DNA of 64,000 nucleotides from Trichocoleus sp. FACHB-40 (GTDB taxonomy: Bacteria > Cyanobacteriota > Cyanobacteriia > Cyanobacteriales > FACHB-T130), in NCBI RefSeq assembly GCF_014695915.1, contig NZ_JACJPF010000066.1, positions 1-64,000 of the forward strand, read 5' to 3'. The notes under the pieces were generated by a model. The model had not been told where the DNA came from. It saw nothing but the letters and a program-made list of their open reading frames with translations, and did not search any database. Position numbers and translations under genes: made by a program. This document shows positions 52,442 through 61,136 of the stretch, piece after piece. Every line of letters begins with the position of its first letter. Position 1 is the stretch's first letter.

Positions 52442-53908
52442 TTACACTAAGGGCAGCAGAATCTCAAATTCAGTACCGCTGCTTACAGGAGATTCTATGC
52501 TTTCATTTGCGGATGCTTGTGATTCCGCTTCGTATAGGCGATCGCTAACGATAGGGGATTCTTCTTGGGAGACGCTACGCGATCGCATTTTAAATTCTCC
52601 CCCGTGCTTTGCTGTCACGATTTCATAACTTAGCGATAAACTGGTTTCTTTAGTAGCACGTTTTTGCACAGAAAAAGATTCAAAAATTTGCTGCTGTAAT
52701 TCCGGAGACATTCCCGGCCCATTATCAGCAATCAGAATAGAAACCCAGCGAAGATCGCAAATTCCCGGATTAGGATTAGTAAAAGTCCGAGAAAACACCT
52801 TTGTAGTGATTTCAATGCGAGACTTTTGTATAGCGTCTGCTGGCATTCCCCCTTTAAACTCTTGGGAATACTTCTCTCGCACTGCCTGCTCAATCAACGC
52901 ATCAATGGCATTTGTGAGAATATTCATAAAAACCTGGTTCAGTTGCCCAATGTAACATTGGACTGGAGGTAAATGTCCATAATTTCTGATAATCTCAATC
53001 TCGCTGGTCAGACGACTTTTTAACAACAAAAGAATACTATCTAAATTAGCGTGTAAATCAGCAGGCTTAGGATAAACATCATCAATATGGCAAAAGTTTT
53101 GCAACCCAGATACCAATTTTTTTAAGCGTTCTGCTCCTGAGCGGATGCTGCCAATTGCTCTGGGAAAATCTTGTTGGATAAAATCTAACTCAATATCTTC
53201 TTTTAGGTCAGCAATTTCTTCAGGCGGAACAGTAAGATACGCTGCATAAGCAGACAGCAATTCTAGTAAATTATCGCTGTAGGTTGAGACATAAGTTAAG
53301 TTTCCCCAAATAAAGCTTACTGGATCTAAAATTTCGTGTAATAATCCATCCACCAAACGCCCCAAACTAGCCATTTTTTCACTTTGGATCATCTGCGCTT
53401 GGATGCGTTCGTATCGTACTTGAGTTTCTATTCCTCGAATTTGCCAGGAAACAAGGTTCAATTCCTGAACATCTAACAAACGATAGTCAGATGCTCCCAC
53501 TTGTACCACGATTGGTTCTGCTCGCAGTTCAGGCGATCGCTTTAGTGCCTGCTGCGTTGCTGTCAGAATTGGCGTACTATCGGGAAGCACTAAAACCTCA
53601 GAGCGATCGTACCTGTAGATAACGTGCAGGGGTTTGTGCAAAAATAACTCTAGCCGATGAGGACGAAGCAGGCACTCCAAGAGCCGTCGCCGCGAAATCA
53701 TACCTGCAAACTTACCTTGTTCTATCAGGATTGCTCCAGGTAGCAGGGGCTGCTTCTCGAAAGTGCGGGCGACATCTACACCCTGGCAGCTGGTTTTAAC
53801 TTGAAAATTGTACAGGGGTAACTCTCTCAGGGCTGACTGTGTAGAGAGATCGCGATCGCTCCCCTGAGACAAGGATGGAGGTGAGATAAATCCATTTGAT
53901 ACCAACAC
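52442..53908 (-). CDS. Histidine kinase with CBS-pair-like sensor and degenerate G2 box
   Basis: The 488-residue protein starts at GTG. Residues about 24-165 form the shared sensor module (LPLYNFQVKTSCQGVDVART, LLPGAILIEQGKFAGMISRR, ITP-like DSTPILTATQQALKRSPELR, DYRLLDVQELNL). Next come the HisKA region with His191 (GRLVDGLLHEILDPVSFI), the N box (GQLNQVFMNILTNAIDALIE) and G1 (IADNGPGMSPELQQQ). The G2 box, GKGTGLGLAI in the adjacent kinase, is ATKETSLSLSYEIV: its glycines are lost. ATP lid function is doubtful, so it may be a weak or inactive kinase acting as a phosphatase or partner. The tail before SGTEFEILLPLV is an irregular repeat-derived linker. Confidence 0.85.
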   Translation of the reverse strand: MLVSNGFISPPSLSQGSDRDLSTQSALRELPLYNFQVKTSCQGVDVARTFEKQPLLPGAILIEQGKFAGMISRRRLLECLLRPHRLELFLHKPLHVIYRYDRSEVLVLPDSTPILTATQQALKRSPELRAEPIVVQVGASDYRLLDVQELNLVSWQIRGIETQVRYERIQAQMIQSEKMASLGRLVDGLLHEILDPVSFIWGNLTYVSTYSDNLLELLSAYAAYLTVPPEEIADLKEDIELDFIQQDFPRAIGSIRSGAERLKKLVSGLQNFCHIDDVYPKPADLHANLDSILLLLKSRLTSEIEIIRNYGHLPPVQCYIGQLNQVFMNILTNAIDALIEQAVREKYSQEFKGGMPADAIQKSRIEITTKVFSRTFTNPNPGICDLRWVSILIADNGPGMSPELQQQIFESFSVQKRATKETSLSLSYEIVTAKHGGEFKMRSRSVSQEESPIVSDRLYEAESQASANESIESPVSSGTEFEILLPLV

Positions 53909-54120
53909 ACAACGCCCAAAATGCAGTAGAGAAGCTGGATTCAGCTATTAACATACATTATCATCTCCAGCAGCCTTTCACCTGTACTTTGGGCTGATTC
54001 CAACTACTTTCGGGAAATATTTTCTCTACAATTATTTTTTGGTACGTTAGTTCTAACCTGCGGCGTTGCATGAGGTCAGGCTTATATGCCTGCGTTACAT
54101 ATAGTTGGCGCTACTGCCGA

Positions 54121-55617
54121 TTAAACAAGCGGCAGCAGGATCTCAAATTCCGTGCCGAAGCTTGGTTGTGAATCTTCCATGCCGATTGCGCTGTTTAAAT
54201 GCTCTAAGGTCGCTATCTTTGCAGCCACTTTGCTAACGCCCTCCCCTACACTATGGGAGGAGACGCTATTAGCAGCGTACAACCGAGACGGGGAGGGGCT
54301 ATTAGCCGCATTCCAGCGAGGCGATCTCACAAATAATTTACCTCCATGCTTTTGCGTAACAATTTGATTACTTATAGCCAACCCCAGCCCTGTCCCCTTA
54401 CCTACTGGCTTTGTGGTAAAAAACGTCTCGAAAATCCGCTTTTGAATCTCCGGCTCAATTCCAGGCCCATTATCCGAAATCTTAATTACTACCCATTCAG
54501 AATCTTTGGTTTCTAAAACTTCAGTTGTAATTTGGATCTGGGGTTGCCAATCTTTTGCTGGGAGGAAATTGGGATGAGCGTTTTCCTTACTTTTTGCTTC
54601 CCCTAAAGCATCAATTGCATTACTGATAATATTCATAAACACCTGGCTCAGTTGTCCTGAGTAACAACTTACAAGCGGCAAATCCCCATAATTTTTAATT
54701 ACTTCAATACCATTTTTTAGGGGATTATTTAAAATTAGTAGGGTACTTTCAATACATTCGTGCAAATCAACGGTTTGACGCTTATTTTCATCCAAGTGAG
54801 AAAAGTTTTGTAGGCCGCTAACGATTTTCGTCAATCGCTCCGCGCTCACTTTCATACTTTCTATTAACTTTGGCAAATCTTCCAAAAGAAAATCTAGTTC
54901 AATTTCTTCTTTGAGGTCAACAATTTTAGCTGATATATTTGGTTCTGCTTCATAAGCTGCCACTAACTGCATCAAGTCTTGACAGTAAGTTGACATGAAT
55001 GCGGAATTACCATTAATGCAGTTAACCGGATTTTTAATTTCATGGGCAATTTCAGCAACCATCCGCCCCAAAGTCGCCATTTTTTCTGCTTGCAACATTT
55101 GGGCTTTGGTTTGCTCATCTAAAAGCTGAGTTGTCAGTTCGTGAATCTGAGACTGAGCTACCAGTAATTGATGCACGTCTACTAACCGATACACTCCATT
55201 CGCCAACTCTACTACAATCGGTTCATTTAGTAACTCAGGTGGACGCTGCAAAGACAATTTTGCTGCCGTCACAATTAACGTATCACCTGGTAATTTTAAA
55301 AAATTTGTTGCGGCAAATTCATATAGAGATTTTAGAGAGCGTTTTAAAAATAGTTCCAACCCATAAGGGCGACTCATTTGTTCTAAAAACCGTCCCCGCG
55401 AAATCATCCCCACAAATTTATTTTCTGTGGTCAAAATGACTCCCGGCAACAGCTTGTTAACTTCAAACCTCTGAGCAACTTCTTTGCCCTGGCATGAGGC
55501 TTCTATTTGAAAATCGTATAGTGACAGCTCTTGAAGAGTTGACTCCAAACTCAGCTTTTTGGTAGCGAATTCCGGTAATATTGATAATTCGGCCTTGGAC
55601 TTTTGCAAACTAACCAT
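54121..55617 (-). CDS. Histidine kinase with CBS-pair-like sensor, intact catalytic domain
   Basis: The 498-residue protein has the same sensor module at about 25-165 (LSLYDFQIEASCQGKEVAQR, LLPGVILTTENKFVGMISRG, GDTLIVTAAKLSLQRPPELL, GVYRLVDVHQLLVAQSQIHE), a HisKA region with His192 (GRMVAEIAHEIKNPVNCI), and a full ATPase domain (GQLSQVFMNIISNAIDALGE, ISDNGPGIEPEIQKR, GKGTGLGLAISNQIVTQKHG). The conserved end SFGTEFEILLPLV is pushed away from the catalytic part by an insertion of about 45 residues encoded by palindromic repeat DNA (54228-54310). Soluble; no membrane helix. No response regulator is adjacent, so its partner is unknown. It starts with ATG at 55617. Confidence 0.9.
   Translation of the reverse strand: MVSLQKSKAELSILPEFATKKLSLESTLQELSLYDFQIEASCQGKEVAQRFEVNKLLPGVILTTENKFVGMISRGRFLEQMSRPYGLELFLKRSLKSLYEFAATNFLKLPGDTLIVTAAKLSLQRPPELLNEPIVVELANGVYRLVDVHQLLVAQSQIHELTTQLLDEQTKAQMLQAEKMATLGRMVAEIAHEIKNPVNCINGNSAFMSTYCQDLMQLVAAYEAEPNISAKIVDLKEEIELDFLLEDLPKLIESMKVSAERLTKIVSGLQNFSHLDENKRQTVDLHECIESTLLILNNPLKNGIEVIKNYGDLPLVSCYSGQLSQVFMNIISNAIDALGEAKSKENAHPNFLPAKDWQPQIQITTEVLETKDSEWVVIKISDNGPGIEPEIQKRIFETFFTTKPVGKGTGLGLAISNQIVTQKHGGKLFVRSPRWNAANSPSPSRLYAANSVSSHSVGEGVSKVAAKIATLEHLNSAIGMEDSQPSFGTEFEILLPLV
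54228..54310. repeat. Palindromic repeat DNA inside the kinase gene
   Basis: The sequence GTTAACGCC/CCCTCCCCTACACTATGG, GGAGGAGACG, and GACGGGGAGGGGCTATTAG contains CCCTCCCC paired with GGGGAGGGG and AGACG-type inner pairs. The same class of G/C-rich palindromes occurs in spacers. It is read in frame as the linker NSPSPSRLYAANSVSSHSVGEG. Confidence 0.6.
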
Positions 55618-55910
55618 AATATCCCTGAGTTAGTTATTTCAACTTTTTTAATAATATCGTATTTTTACTGTAGCACTCAATTTTACTAATTTATATAATA
55701 AAGATTTTTCCTACAATATTTATTTACTTTTAATCTAATCTAAAGTTTATTTTAATCAAATCTTAACTTATAAATCAATTAGATAATTTAATTTTCGTAG
55801 ACTAAAATATAATTTTTTTTGAAGGAAGTTAAAGTTTAACTATATATTTATTAAAGAAAATATTTTTTCATTTAATAAGTTGCCAATGGCTTAAATAACG
55901 CCTGGAAATA

Positions 55911-57008
55911 CTAAAAGCTGCATACGCTAACGCGATCGCGTCCAGTCTGCTTTGCTTTGTACAGCATCTCGTCAGCTGCCGTAACCAGCATTGATGGTGA
56001 GAAAGCTGGACTGGGAAAACCGATGGCAACACCTAAACTGACGGTGACGTACTCGCTAACCTCTGAACAAGCATGGGGAATTTTCAAAGCTTTGACTGCC
56101 TGTTGAATAGATTCTGCAACATGAACCGCACCAGCAAGCGGCGTGTGCGGCACAATTATGGCAAATTCTTCCCCGCCATAACGTGCTACCAAATCTTCAG
56201 GATGCTTCACCGTTTGCTCAATGGCAGCAGCTACCTGCCGTAAACAGTCATCACCTGCTTGATGACCGTAGGTATCGTTATACTTTTTGAAAAAGTCAAC
56301 ATCGCACAGAATCAGGCATAGCCCAGAACTATTTTCCTGCATCTGTTGCCAGCAAGAAAGGAAATACTCATCAAAACGGCGACGGTTGGCAACCCCAGTT
56401 AAGCTATCAGAACTTGCCAGGTGTAGTAACTGTTGGTTTGTAATTGCCAGCTGGTTGTAGAGTTGAGTCACCAGCTGGGTTGCCAATTCATGAATTTGCG
56501 CCTGAGCTAGGAGTAATTGATGTACATCCAATAAACGGTAAACTTGCGGTGCCACCTCTACCACAATCGGTTCATCAAGTAACTCAGGGCGTCGATCTAA
56601 AGACCGACGGGCCGCCGTCACGATCGGTGTTTCCCCTGGAAAAGTTAACATCTCCGTTTGAGCAGCTCGGTATAAACACTCAATTGGTCGCTGAGAAAAC
56701 AATTCTAACCCGTAGGGACGACTCATGAATTCTAAAAATCGCCGCCGGGAAATCATCCCAGCCAAACGACCTTGCTGGTTTAAGATGATGCCTGGAAGGA
56801 GAGGATTAGCTTTGAAAGCCCCAGCCACCTCCCTGCCGATTTTATCGGTTTCAACCTGACCATCGTGCAGTGATAGTTCCTGAAGCGTGGATTGTAAGGA
56901 TAAATAGCGATCGCTTACCTGGAGTGACAAGGGCGGTGCTCCAAGGGCATTCATGTCAGGTTGCGCTACATAACTGATATCCAGTCTTAAAGCTTGAGCC
57001 TGATTCAT
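55911..57008 (-). CDS. Diguanylate cyclase with CBS-pair-like sensor
   Basis: The 365-residue protein joins the shared sensor module at about 30-175 (LSLHDGQVETDKIGREVAGA, LLPGIILNQQGRLAGMISRR, GETPIVTAARRSLDRRPELL, VYRLLDVHQLLLAQAQIHEL) to a GGDEF domain (SSDSLTGVANRRRFDEYFLS, LCDVDFFKKYNDTYGHQAGD). The active site is GGEEF (VARYGGEEFAIIVPHTPL). It should make cyclic di-GMP; RxxD-type inhibition site residues were not clearly seen. The sensor is 50-70 percent identical by eye to those of the two kinases at 52442 and 54121. No membrane segment. The ATG at 57008 has only a weak ribosome site. Confidence 0.92.
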   Translation of the reverse strand: MNQAQALRLDISYVAQPDMNALGAPPLSLQVSDRYLSLQSTLQELSLHDGQVETDKIGREVAGAFKANPLLPGIILNQQGRLAGMISRRRFLEFMSRPYGLELFSQRPIECLYRAAQTEMLTFPGETPIVTAARRSLDRRPELLDEPIVVEVAPQVYRLLDVHQLLLAQAQIHELATQLVTQLYNQLAITNQQLLHLASSDSLTGVANRRRFDEYFLSCWQQMQENSSGLCLILCDVDFFKKYNDTYGHQAGDDCLRQVAAAIEQTVKHPEDLVARYGGEEFAIIVPHTPLAGAVHVAESIQQAVKALKIPHACSEVSEYVTVSLGVAIGFPSPAFSPSMLVTAADEMLYKAKQTGRDRVSVCSF

Positions 57009-57300
57009 AAATGTTTTATAAATATCTTACTGTCTTGAGTAAATTTACAGTGTAATCAGAAATACATCATCAGCAAAAATGCTGAAATTACTCAAAATTA
57101 CCTATAAATTTGTAATCTAGAGAACCAGCATTTCTCTTTGTTTGAGGAAAATACTTATACGTTTGGGATGTTGAAAGAAACAATTGAAACAATTGCAACA
57201 ATACCTCGTCGAATACCACATTCATCAAATCAACAGTAATTACCGCTAAAATGGCTTGGCAGCCGCAAAAAGCTAGAAAAGGCTACTCACGACCAACAGC

Positions 57301-58311
57301 ATGAATCAACTGCACAACGCTTTCACCTTGTTTTTAAGTTTGCTAGTAGAGGCAATGCCTTTCTTGCTAGTGGGGGTTTTGCTCTCCGGTATACTGCTGT
57401 TGTTTATCGATGAGCGGAAGCTGATTGGTGCCATGCCGAAGAACCCAATTTTAGGGGCTTTTGTGGGCAGCTGTGTAGGCTTCTTGTTTCCAGTGTGCGA
57501 GTGCGGTAATGTGCCAGTAGCGCGGCGGTTGCTGATTCAAGGGGTGCCATCACCAGTAGCGATTGGGTTTTTGCTGGCAGCGCCAACAATCAATCCGATT
57601 GTGATCTGGTCTACCTGGGTGGCATTTCGAGATCAGCCGGAAATTGTCGTGTTGCGGGTAGTATTTTCGTTAGCGATCGCAACCATCATTGCTTCCGTAT
57701 TCAGCGTTCAGGGTAATTTGAAACCAATCCTGCAACCAGCGATCGCTTGCGCCATACCCCGTCCCCAATCAAAATCAAGACTGGAAGATAAAACTCCCAC
57801 CTTGCTACAATCGGGAACGTTTTGGCTGGGACAGTCTGGGCCGACGCCAATGGATGCCGTGGCTCTTGGCAACACAATGGCGGGTAATATAAGCTCAAAA
57901 CCGCTACCCTACAAGCTGCGGATGTTGCTAGATAATACAGTGCAGGAGCTGCGGGAACTGGGGGGCGTGTTAATTTTGGGAAGTGCGATCGCCGCGGCTA
58001 TTCAAGTACTCGCACCCCGCGAACTTATCCTAAGTCTTGGTCAAGGGCCAATTACCTCCATCGTCGCCATGATGGTATTGGCTGCACTGGTGTCGATTTG
58101 TTCAACCGTAGATTCCTTTTTTGCCCTCTCCTTTGCCTCAGCTTTTACCAGTGGATCTTTACTAGCTTTTCTGGTATTTGGCCCGATGATTGACCTCAAA
58201 GGCATCGGATTGATGTTATCAATTCTTAAACCCAGAGCAGTATTCTATCTCTTTGGACTCGCCGCCCAACTGACCTTCATCTTTACCTTGTTTTATACCT
58301 ACTTTTTCTGA
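57301..58311 (+). CDS. Permease of the DUF318/YraQ family
   Basis: The 336-residue protein has about eight hydrophobic helices, with the signature FPVCECGNVPVARRLLIQGV near residues 62-80 (Cys-Glu-Cys motif), PSPVAIGFLLAAPTINPIVI and ALVSICSTVDSFFALSFASA in the second half. The two half-repeats are separated by a charged loop with the repeat-like PRPQSKSRLEDKTP. Members are predicted efflux or uptake permeases for metals or other small solutes. It is followed by a TIGR03943 protein, and such pairs occur in many bacteria, where they are thought to work together in metal handling. Confidence 0.83.
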   Translation: MNQLHNAFTLFLSLLVEAMPFLLVGVLLSGILLLFIDERKLIGAMPKNPILGAFVGSCVGFLFPVCECGNVPVARRLLIQGVPSPVAIGFLLAAPTINPIVIWSTWVAFRDQPEIVVLRVVFSLAIATIIASVFSVQGNLKPILQPAIACAIPRPQSKSRLEDKTPTLLQSGTFWLGQSGPTPMDAVALGNTMAGNISSKPLPYKLRMLLDNTVQELRELGGVLILGSAIAAAIQVLAPRELILSLGQGPITSIVAMMVLAALVSICSTVDSFFALSFASAFTSGSLLAFLVFGPMIDLKGIGLMLSILKPRAVFYLFGLAAQLTFIFTLFYTYFF

Positions 58312-58312
58312 T

Positions 58313-58402
58313 GTCAGGGAACTGGGGGCTAGGGACTAGGGACTAGGTAAGACTTTTTCCCAATCCCCAGTCCCCAATCCCCAATCCCTAGTCCCCCCTT
58401 GA
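58313..58402. repeat. Low-complexity GGGACTAGGGACT / CCCCAGTCCCC spacer repeat
   Basis: A GGGACTAGG-type run (58319-58348) faces an inverted CCCCAGTCCCC-type run (58365-58398), forming a fold-back between the permease and TIGR03943 genes. The same units occur at 25048-25084, 60844-60880 and 62895-63033. Confidence 0.7.
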
Positions 58403-58405
58403 CCA

Positions 58406-59188
58406 ATGACCAATCAACCAAAGCTTATTTCCCAAAAATTTATCATCCCTAGCTTGGATGTCTTGGCATTCTTAGCGTGGGGAATATTGCTGCTAAAATA
58501 CCGGATCACAGGGCAATTATACTTACTGATTCACGAAGATTATTTCTGGCTGGTGATTGTAACTGGTATATCTTTGTTAATCTTGGCGGTATTGAAAGCT
58601 GTACAACTGCTCCAAGACCTGTTTAATGGTAGGGAGCGAAATCGAACTGTAGCGGTTCTTCAGCATATCACCTTGTTTCCCCCAGGATGGAGTAGCATAT
58701 TGCTGCTGGCGACAGCGATATTGGGTTTACTAATTGCCCCCCGCGTGTTTACCTCTGCAACAGCACTAGAACGGGGTGTTACTGAATCTATTAGCTTTAC
58801 CAGATCGAATCCCCAAGCATTTCGTTCGTCAGTACGACCGGAACAGCGATCGCTAATTGACTGGGTGCGGACGCTAAACTTCAACCCCGAACCCGACGCC
58901 TACACAGGTCAGAAAGCCAAAGTTCAAGGATTCGTGGTTCATCCACCAGAACTACCGCCAGAATACCTGCTAATATCCCGATTTATAATTACCTGCTGTG
59001 CAGCAGATGCTTATCCAGTAGGGTTGCCCGTAAAACTAATTGAAAATCGCAATGCCTATATTCCCGACACTTGGTTAGAAATCGAAGGTGAGATGATTAC
59101 CGAAACATTCCAAGGTAAACGTCAACTCACCATCAAAGCAAATTCACTTAAAAAAATAGACCCGCCAAAGAATCCCTATGATTATTAA
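58406..59188 (+). CDS. TIGR03943-family membrane protein (YcgQ-like)
   Basis: The 260-residue protein has helices at about 15-35, 45-67 and 92-110, then a soluble C-terminal domain of about 140 residues. Family features are FNPEPDAYTGQKAKVQGFVV, LISRFIITCCAADAYPVGLP with the Cys pair and DTWLEIEGEMITETFQGKRQ. It lies 94 bases after the DUF318 permease on the same strand. The same gene pair is known as YcgR-YcgQ in Bacillus. The Cys residues in the soluble part could bind a metal. The role remains inferred. Confidence 0.83.
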   Translation: MTNQPKLISQKFIIPSLDVLAFLAWGILLLKYRITGQLYLLIHEDYFWLVIVTGISLLILAVLKAVQLLQDLFNGRERNRTVAVLQHITLFPPGWSSILLLATAILGLLIAPRVFTSATALERGVTESISFTRSNPQAFRSSVRPEQRSLIDWVRTLNFNPEPDAYTGQKAKVQGFVVHPPELPPEYLLISRFIITCCAADAYPVGLPVKLIENRNAYIPDTWLEIEGEMITETFQGKRQLTIKANSLKKIDPPKNPYDY

Positions 59189-59311
59189 CTATTTGGGCTG
59201 TTTGTTGTCTATTGGCGTTTGAACTTTATCAGGTTAGAAAGTGGCTAGAACCTGATAACGTTTCAACTTGATAACTGGACAACTCTTAAGATGACAACTG
59301 ACAACTGACCA

Positions 59312-60841
59312 ATGACTTCCAAACAATTTCTTCAACCAATTGATCGCCTTGCCTTAGCGCTAATGCTATTGCTGAGTCTGGTGATAGGGCTAATGTTGTG
59401 GGGTGGCAATGCCTGCGCCAGTGGCACCAATTGCCTTTTAGTCACCGGGCCTCGCGTGCGAGATTTCAGCTGGCAGAGAAAACAAGTAGGTGCTAATGAT
59501 CCTTCCTTTATCCTCACCTTTAGCCGCCCAATGGATCGTGGCAGTGTGGAAGCAAATCTGCGTATTGAGCCACCTTTGCCGGGTAAATTCAGCTGGGCAG
59601 GGCGGAAAATGTCTTATACCTTAACTTCCCCAGCGCCTTATGACACAGCTTATAAAGTAAGCTTAGAAGGGGCAAACGAGCGCATAGGAACGAGTCGTGT
59701 AGGAAAGGAAATGCAGCCGTTTACGGGACAGTTTCGCACCCGCGATCGCGCTATGGTTTATCTGGGAGTTGAGAAGGAAGAACAAGGGCAATTAATCCTC
59801 TACAACTTTACTCAAAATAAAAAAACAGTTCTGACGCCTAAAGACCTGGTAGTAATGGACTTTAAGTCTTACCCAGATGGCGAAAAAATATTGTTTTCTG
59901 CCACCGATTCGAGGAATAATAAACCAGGCTTGTCGGAACAACAAATTTACACCGTAACCACGGGAATAAGTTCCGATTCCGGAAAATCTAACGAAGAATC
60001 ACCGCCAGCAGGCAGACTGAACGTGGTTCTAAATAACACAGATTACCAAAATCTCAAATTTGACTTGTCGGCGGATGGGGAAACAATTGTTGTGCAGCGC
60101 GTGAACAGCAAAAATCCCGCAGAATTTGGACTGTGGGTAGTGCGAGAAGATGCTCCGCCACAACCGTTGAAAAACCAACCGGGAGGAGAATTTTTGATAG
60201 CGCCGGATAGTGAGACAGTAGCGATCGCTCAAGGAGAAGGTATCGCCATTCTGCCACTCACCCCAGCCGCAAAGCCGTTGGATTTTCTGCCGAAATTTGG
60301 TTTAGTGCTAGGGTTCGCCAGAGATGGATCGGCAGGCACTTTCGTTAAATTCAACACAGATTACACGCGATCGCTTTTTCTGGTCACTAACTCTGGCGTA
60401 CAGAAAGAACTCCTGCGGACAAACGGCTCAATTCTGGGTTGCGAATTTGCTCCCCAAAAGGAGATACTCTACTGTCTGCTAACACAGCTACTCACTGGAA
60501 CAGATTACCAAGAACAGCCTTACATTGCCGCAATTGACATCAAAAATTCCACAAGTCCTCTGGATGCAAATGCCGTGAAGCCGCTGTTGCTATTGCCCAC
60601 CCAGCGCGACATTCACATGAGTTTGTCACCAGATGGGTTAGCGCTGCTATTCGATCAAGTTGTCACCTCCCCCGGAATACCCCCCACAGCGGATGGTTTG
60701 AGAACAGATGAAGGGCAAGCGATCGCTACCAGTAACCTCTGGCTGCTTCCCCTAACCTCCTCAAAACCAGGAGAACCCCGCACCCAGATGCAACCCGAAC
60801 AGCTACCTTTACCAGGCTTACAGCCCCGATGGTTGCCATAA
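59312..60841 (+). CDS. Exported protein with Ig-like domain and WD40-like beta-propeller
   Basis: The 509-residue protein has one N-terminal membrane helix (LALALMLLLSLVIGLMLWGG), then a Big_5-type Ig-like domain at about 60-155 (FSRPMDRGSVEANLRIEPPL, SYTLTSPAPYDTAYKVSL). A TolB-like propeller of several blades follows (DFKSYPDGEKILFSATDS, FDLSADGETIVVQRVNSK, SPDGLALLFDQV). It is probably anchored with the body in the periplasm. The function is unknown; propellers usually bind other proteins or ligands. It is 123 bases after the TIGR03943 gene on the same strand, so it may belong to the same transcript. Confidence 0.75.
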   Translation: MTSKQFLQPIDRLALALMLLLSLVIGLMLWGGNACASGTNCLLVTGPRVRDFSWQRKQVGANDPSFILTFSRPMDRGSVEANLRIEPPLPGKFSWAGRKMSYTLTSPAPYDTAYKVSLEGANERIGTSRVGKEMQPFTGQFRTRDRAMVYLGVEKEEQGQLILYNFTQNKKTVLTPKDLVVMDFKSYPDGEKILFSATDSRNNKPGLSEQQIYTVTTGISSDSGKSNEESPPAGRLNVVLNNTDYQNLKFDLSADGETIVVQRVNSKNPAEFGLWVVREDAPPQPLKNQPGGEFLIAPDSETVAIAQGEGIAILPLTPAAKPLDFLPKFGLVLGFARDGSAGTFVKFNTDYTRSLFLVTNSGVQKELLRTNGSILGCEFAPQKEILYCLLTQLLTGTDYQEQPYIAAIDIKNSTSPLDANAVKPLLLLPTQRDIHMSLSPDGLALLFDQVVTSPGIPPTADGLRTDEGQAIATSNLWLLPLTSSKPGEPRTQMQPEQLPLPGLQPRWLP

Positions 60842-61136
60842 AAGGGACTGGGGGCTAGGGACTAGGGGCTGGGGACAAGGAGAAATTTTTTCTCGCCATA
60901 TCCTCGTTCCCAGGCTGCAATCACAAAGAACGCTTGCACTATCGGTGAGGCTCTTCGCCCCACTCTTAACATTCCCTGGCCGCAGCCCAGGAACGAAAAA
61001 ATTGCCATGAGCGGGTAACAGCCTTCATTCTGTGTTTAGCTGTATCTGGGTAGACTGAGGAATAATTAACCACAGGCGCTTTAAGTAGAGTTGTTAGCTT
61101 ATTCCTAGCGGCTAATCGCTTTCTGGCAACCGCCCC
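60842..61136. repeat. Repeat-filled spacer, split CTCGTTCCCAGG palindrome
   Basis: A GGGGCTAGGGACTAGG run is at 60850-60880. TCGTTCCCAGGCTG (60904-60917) is answered by CAGCCCAGGAACGA (60983-60996), the same motif as at 19791-19819 but split by about 65 bases (ATCACAAAGAACGCTTGCAC and following). No gene is seen. Confidence 0.6.
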
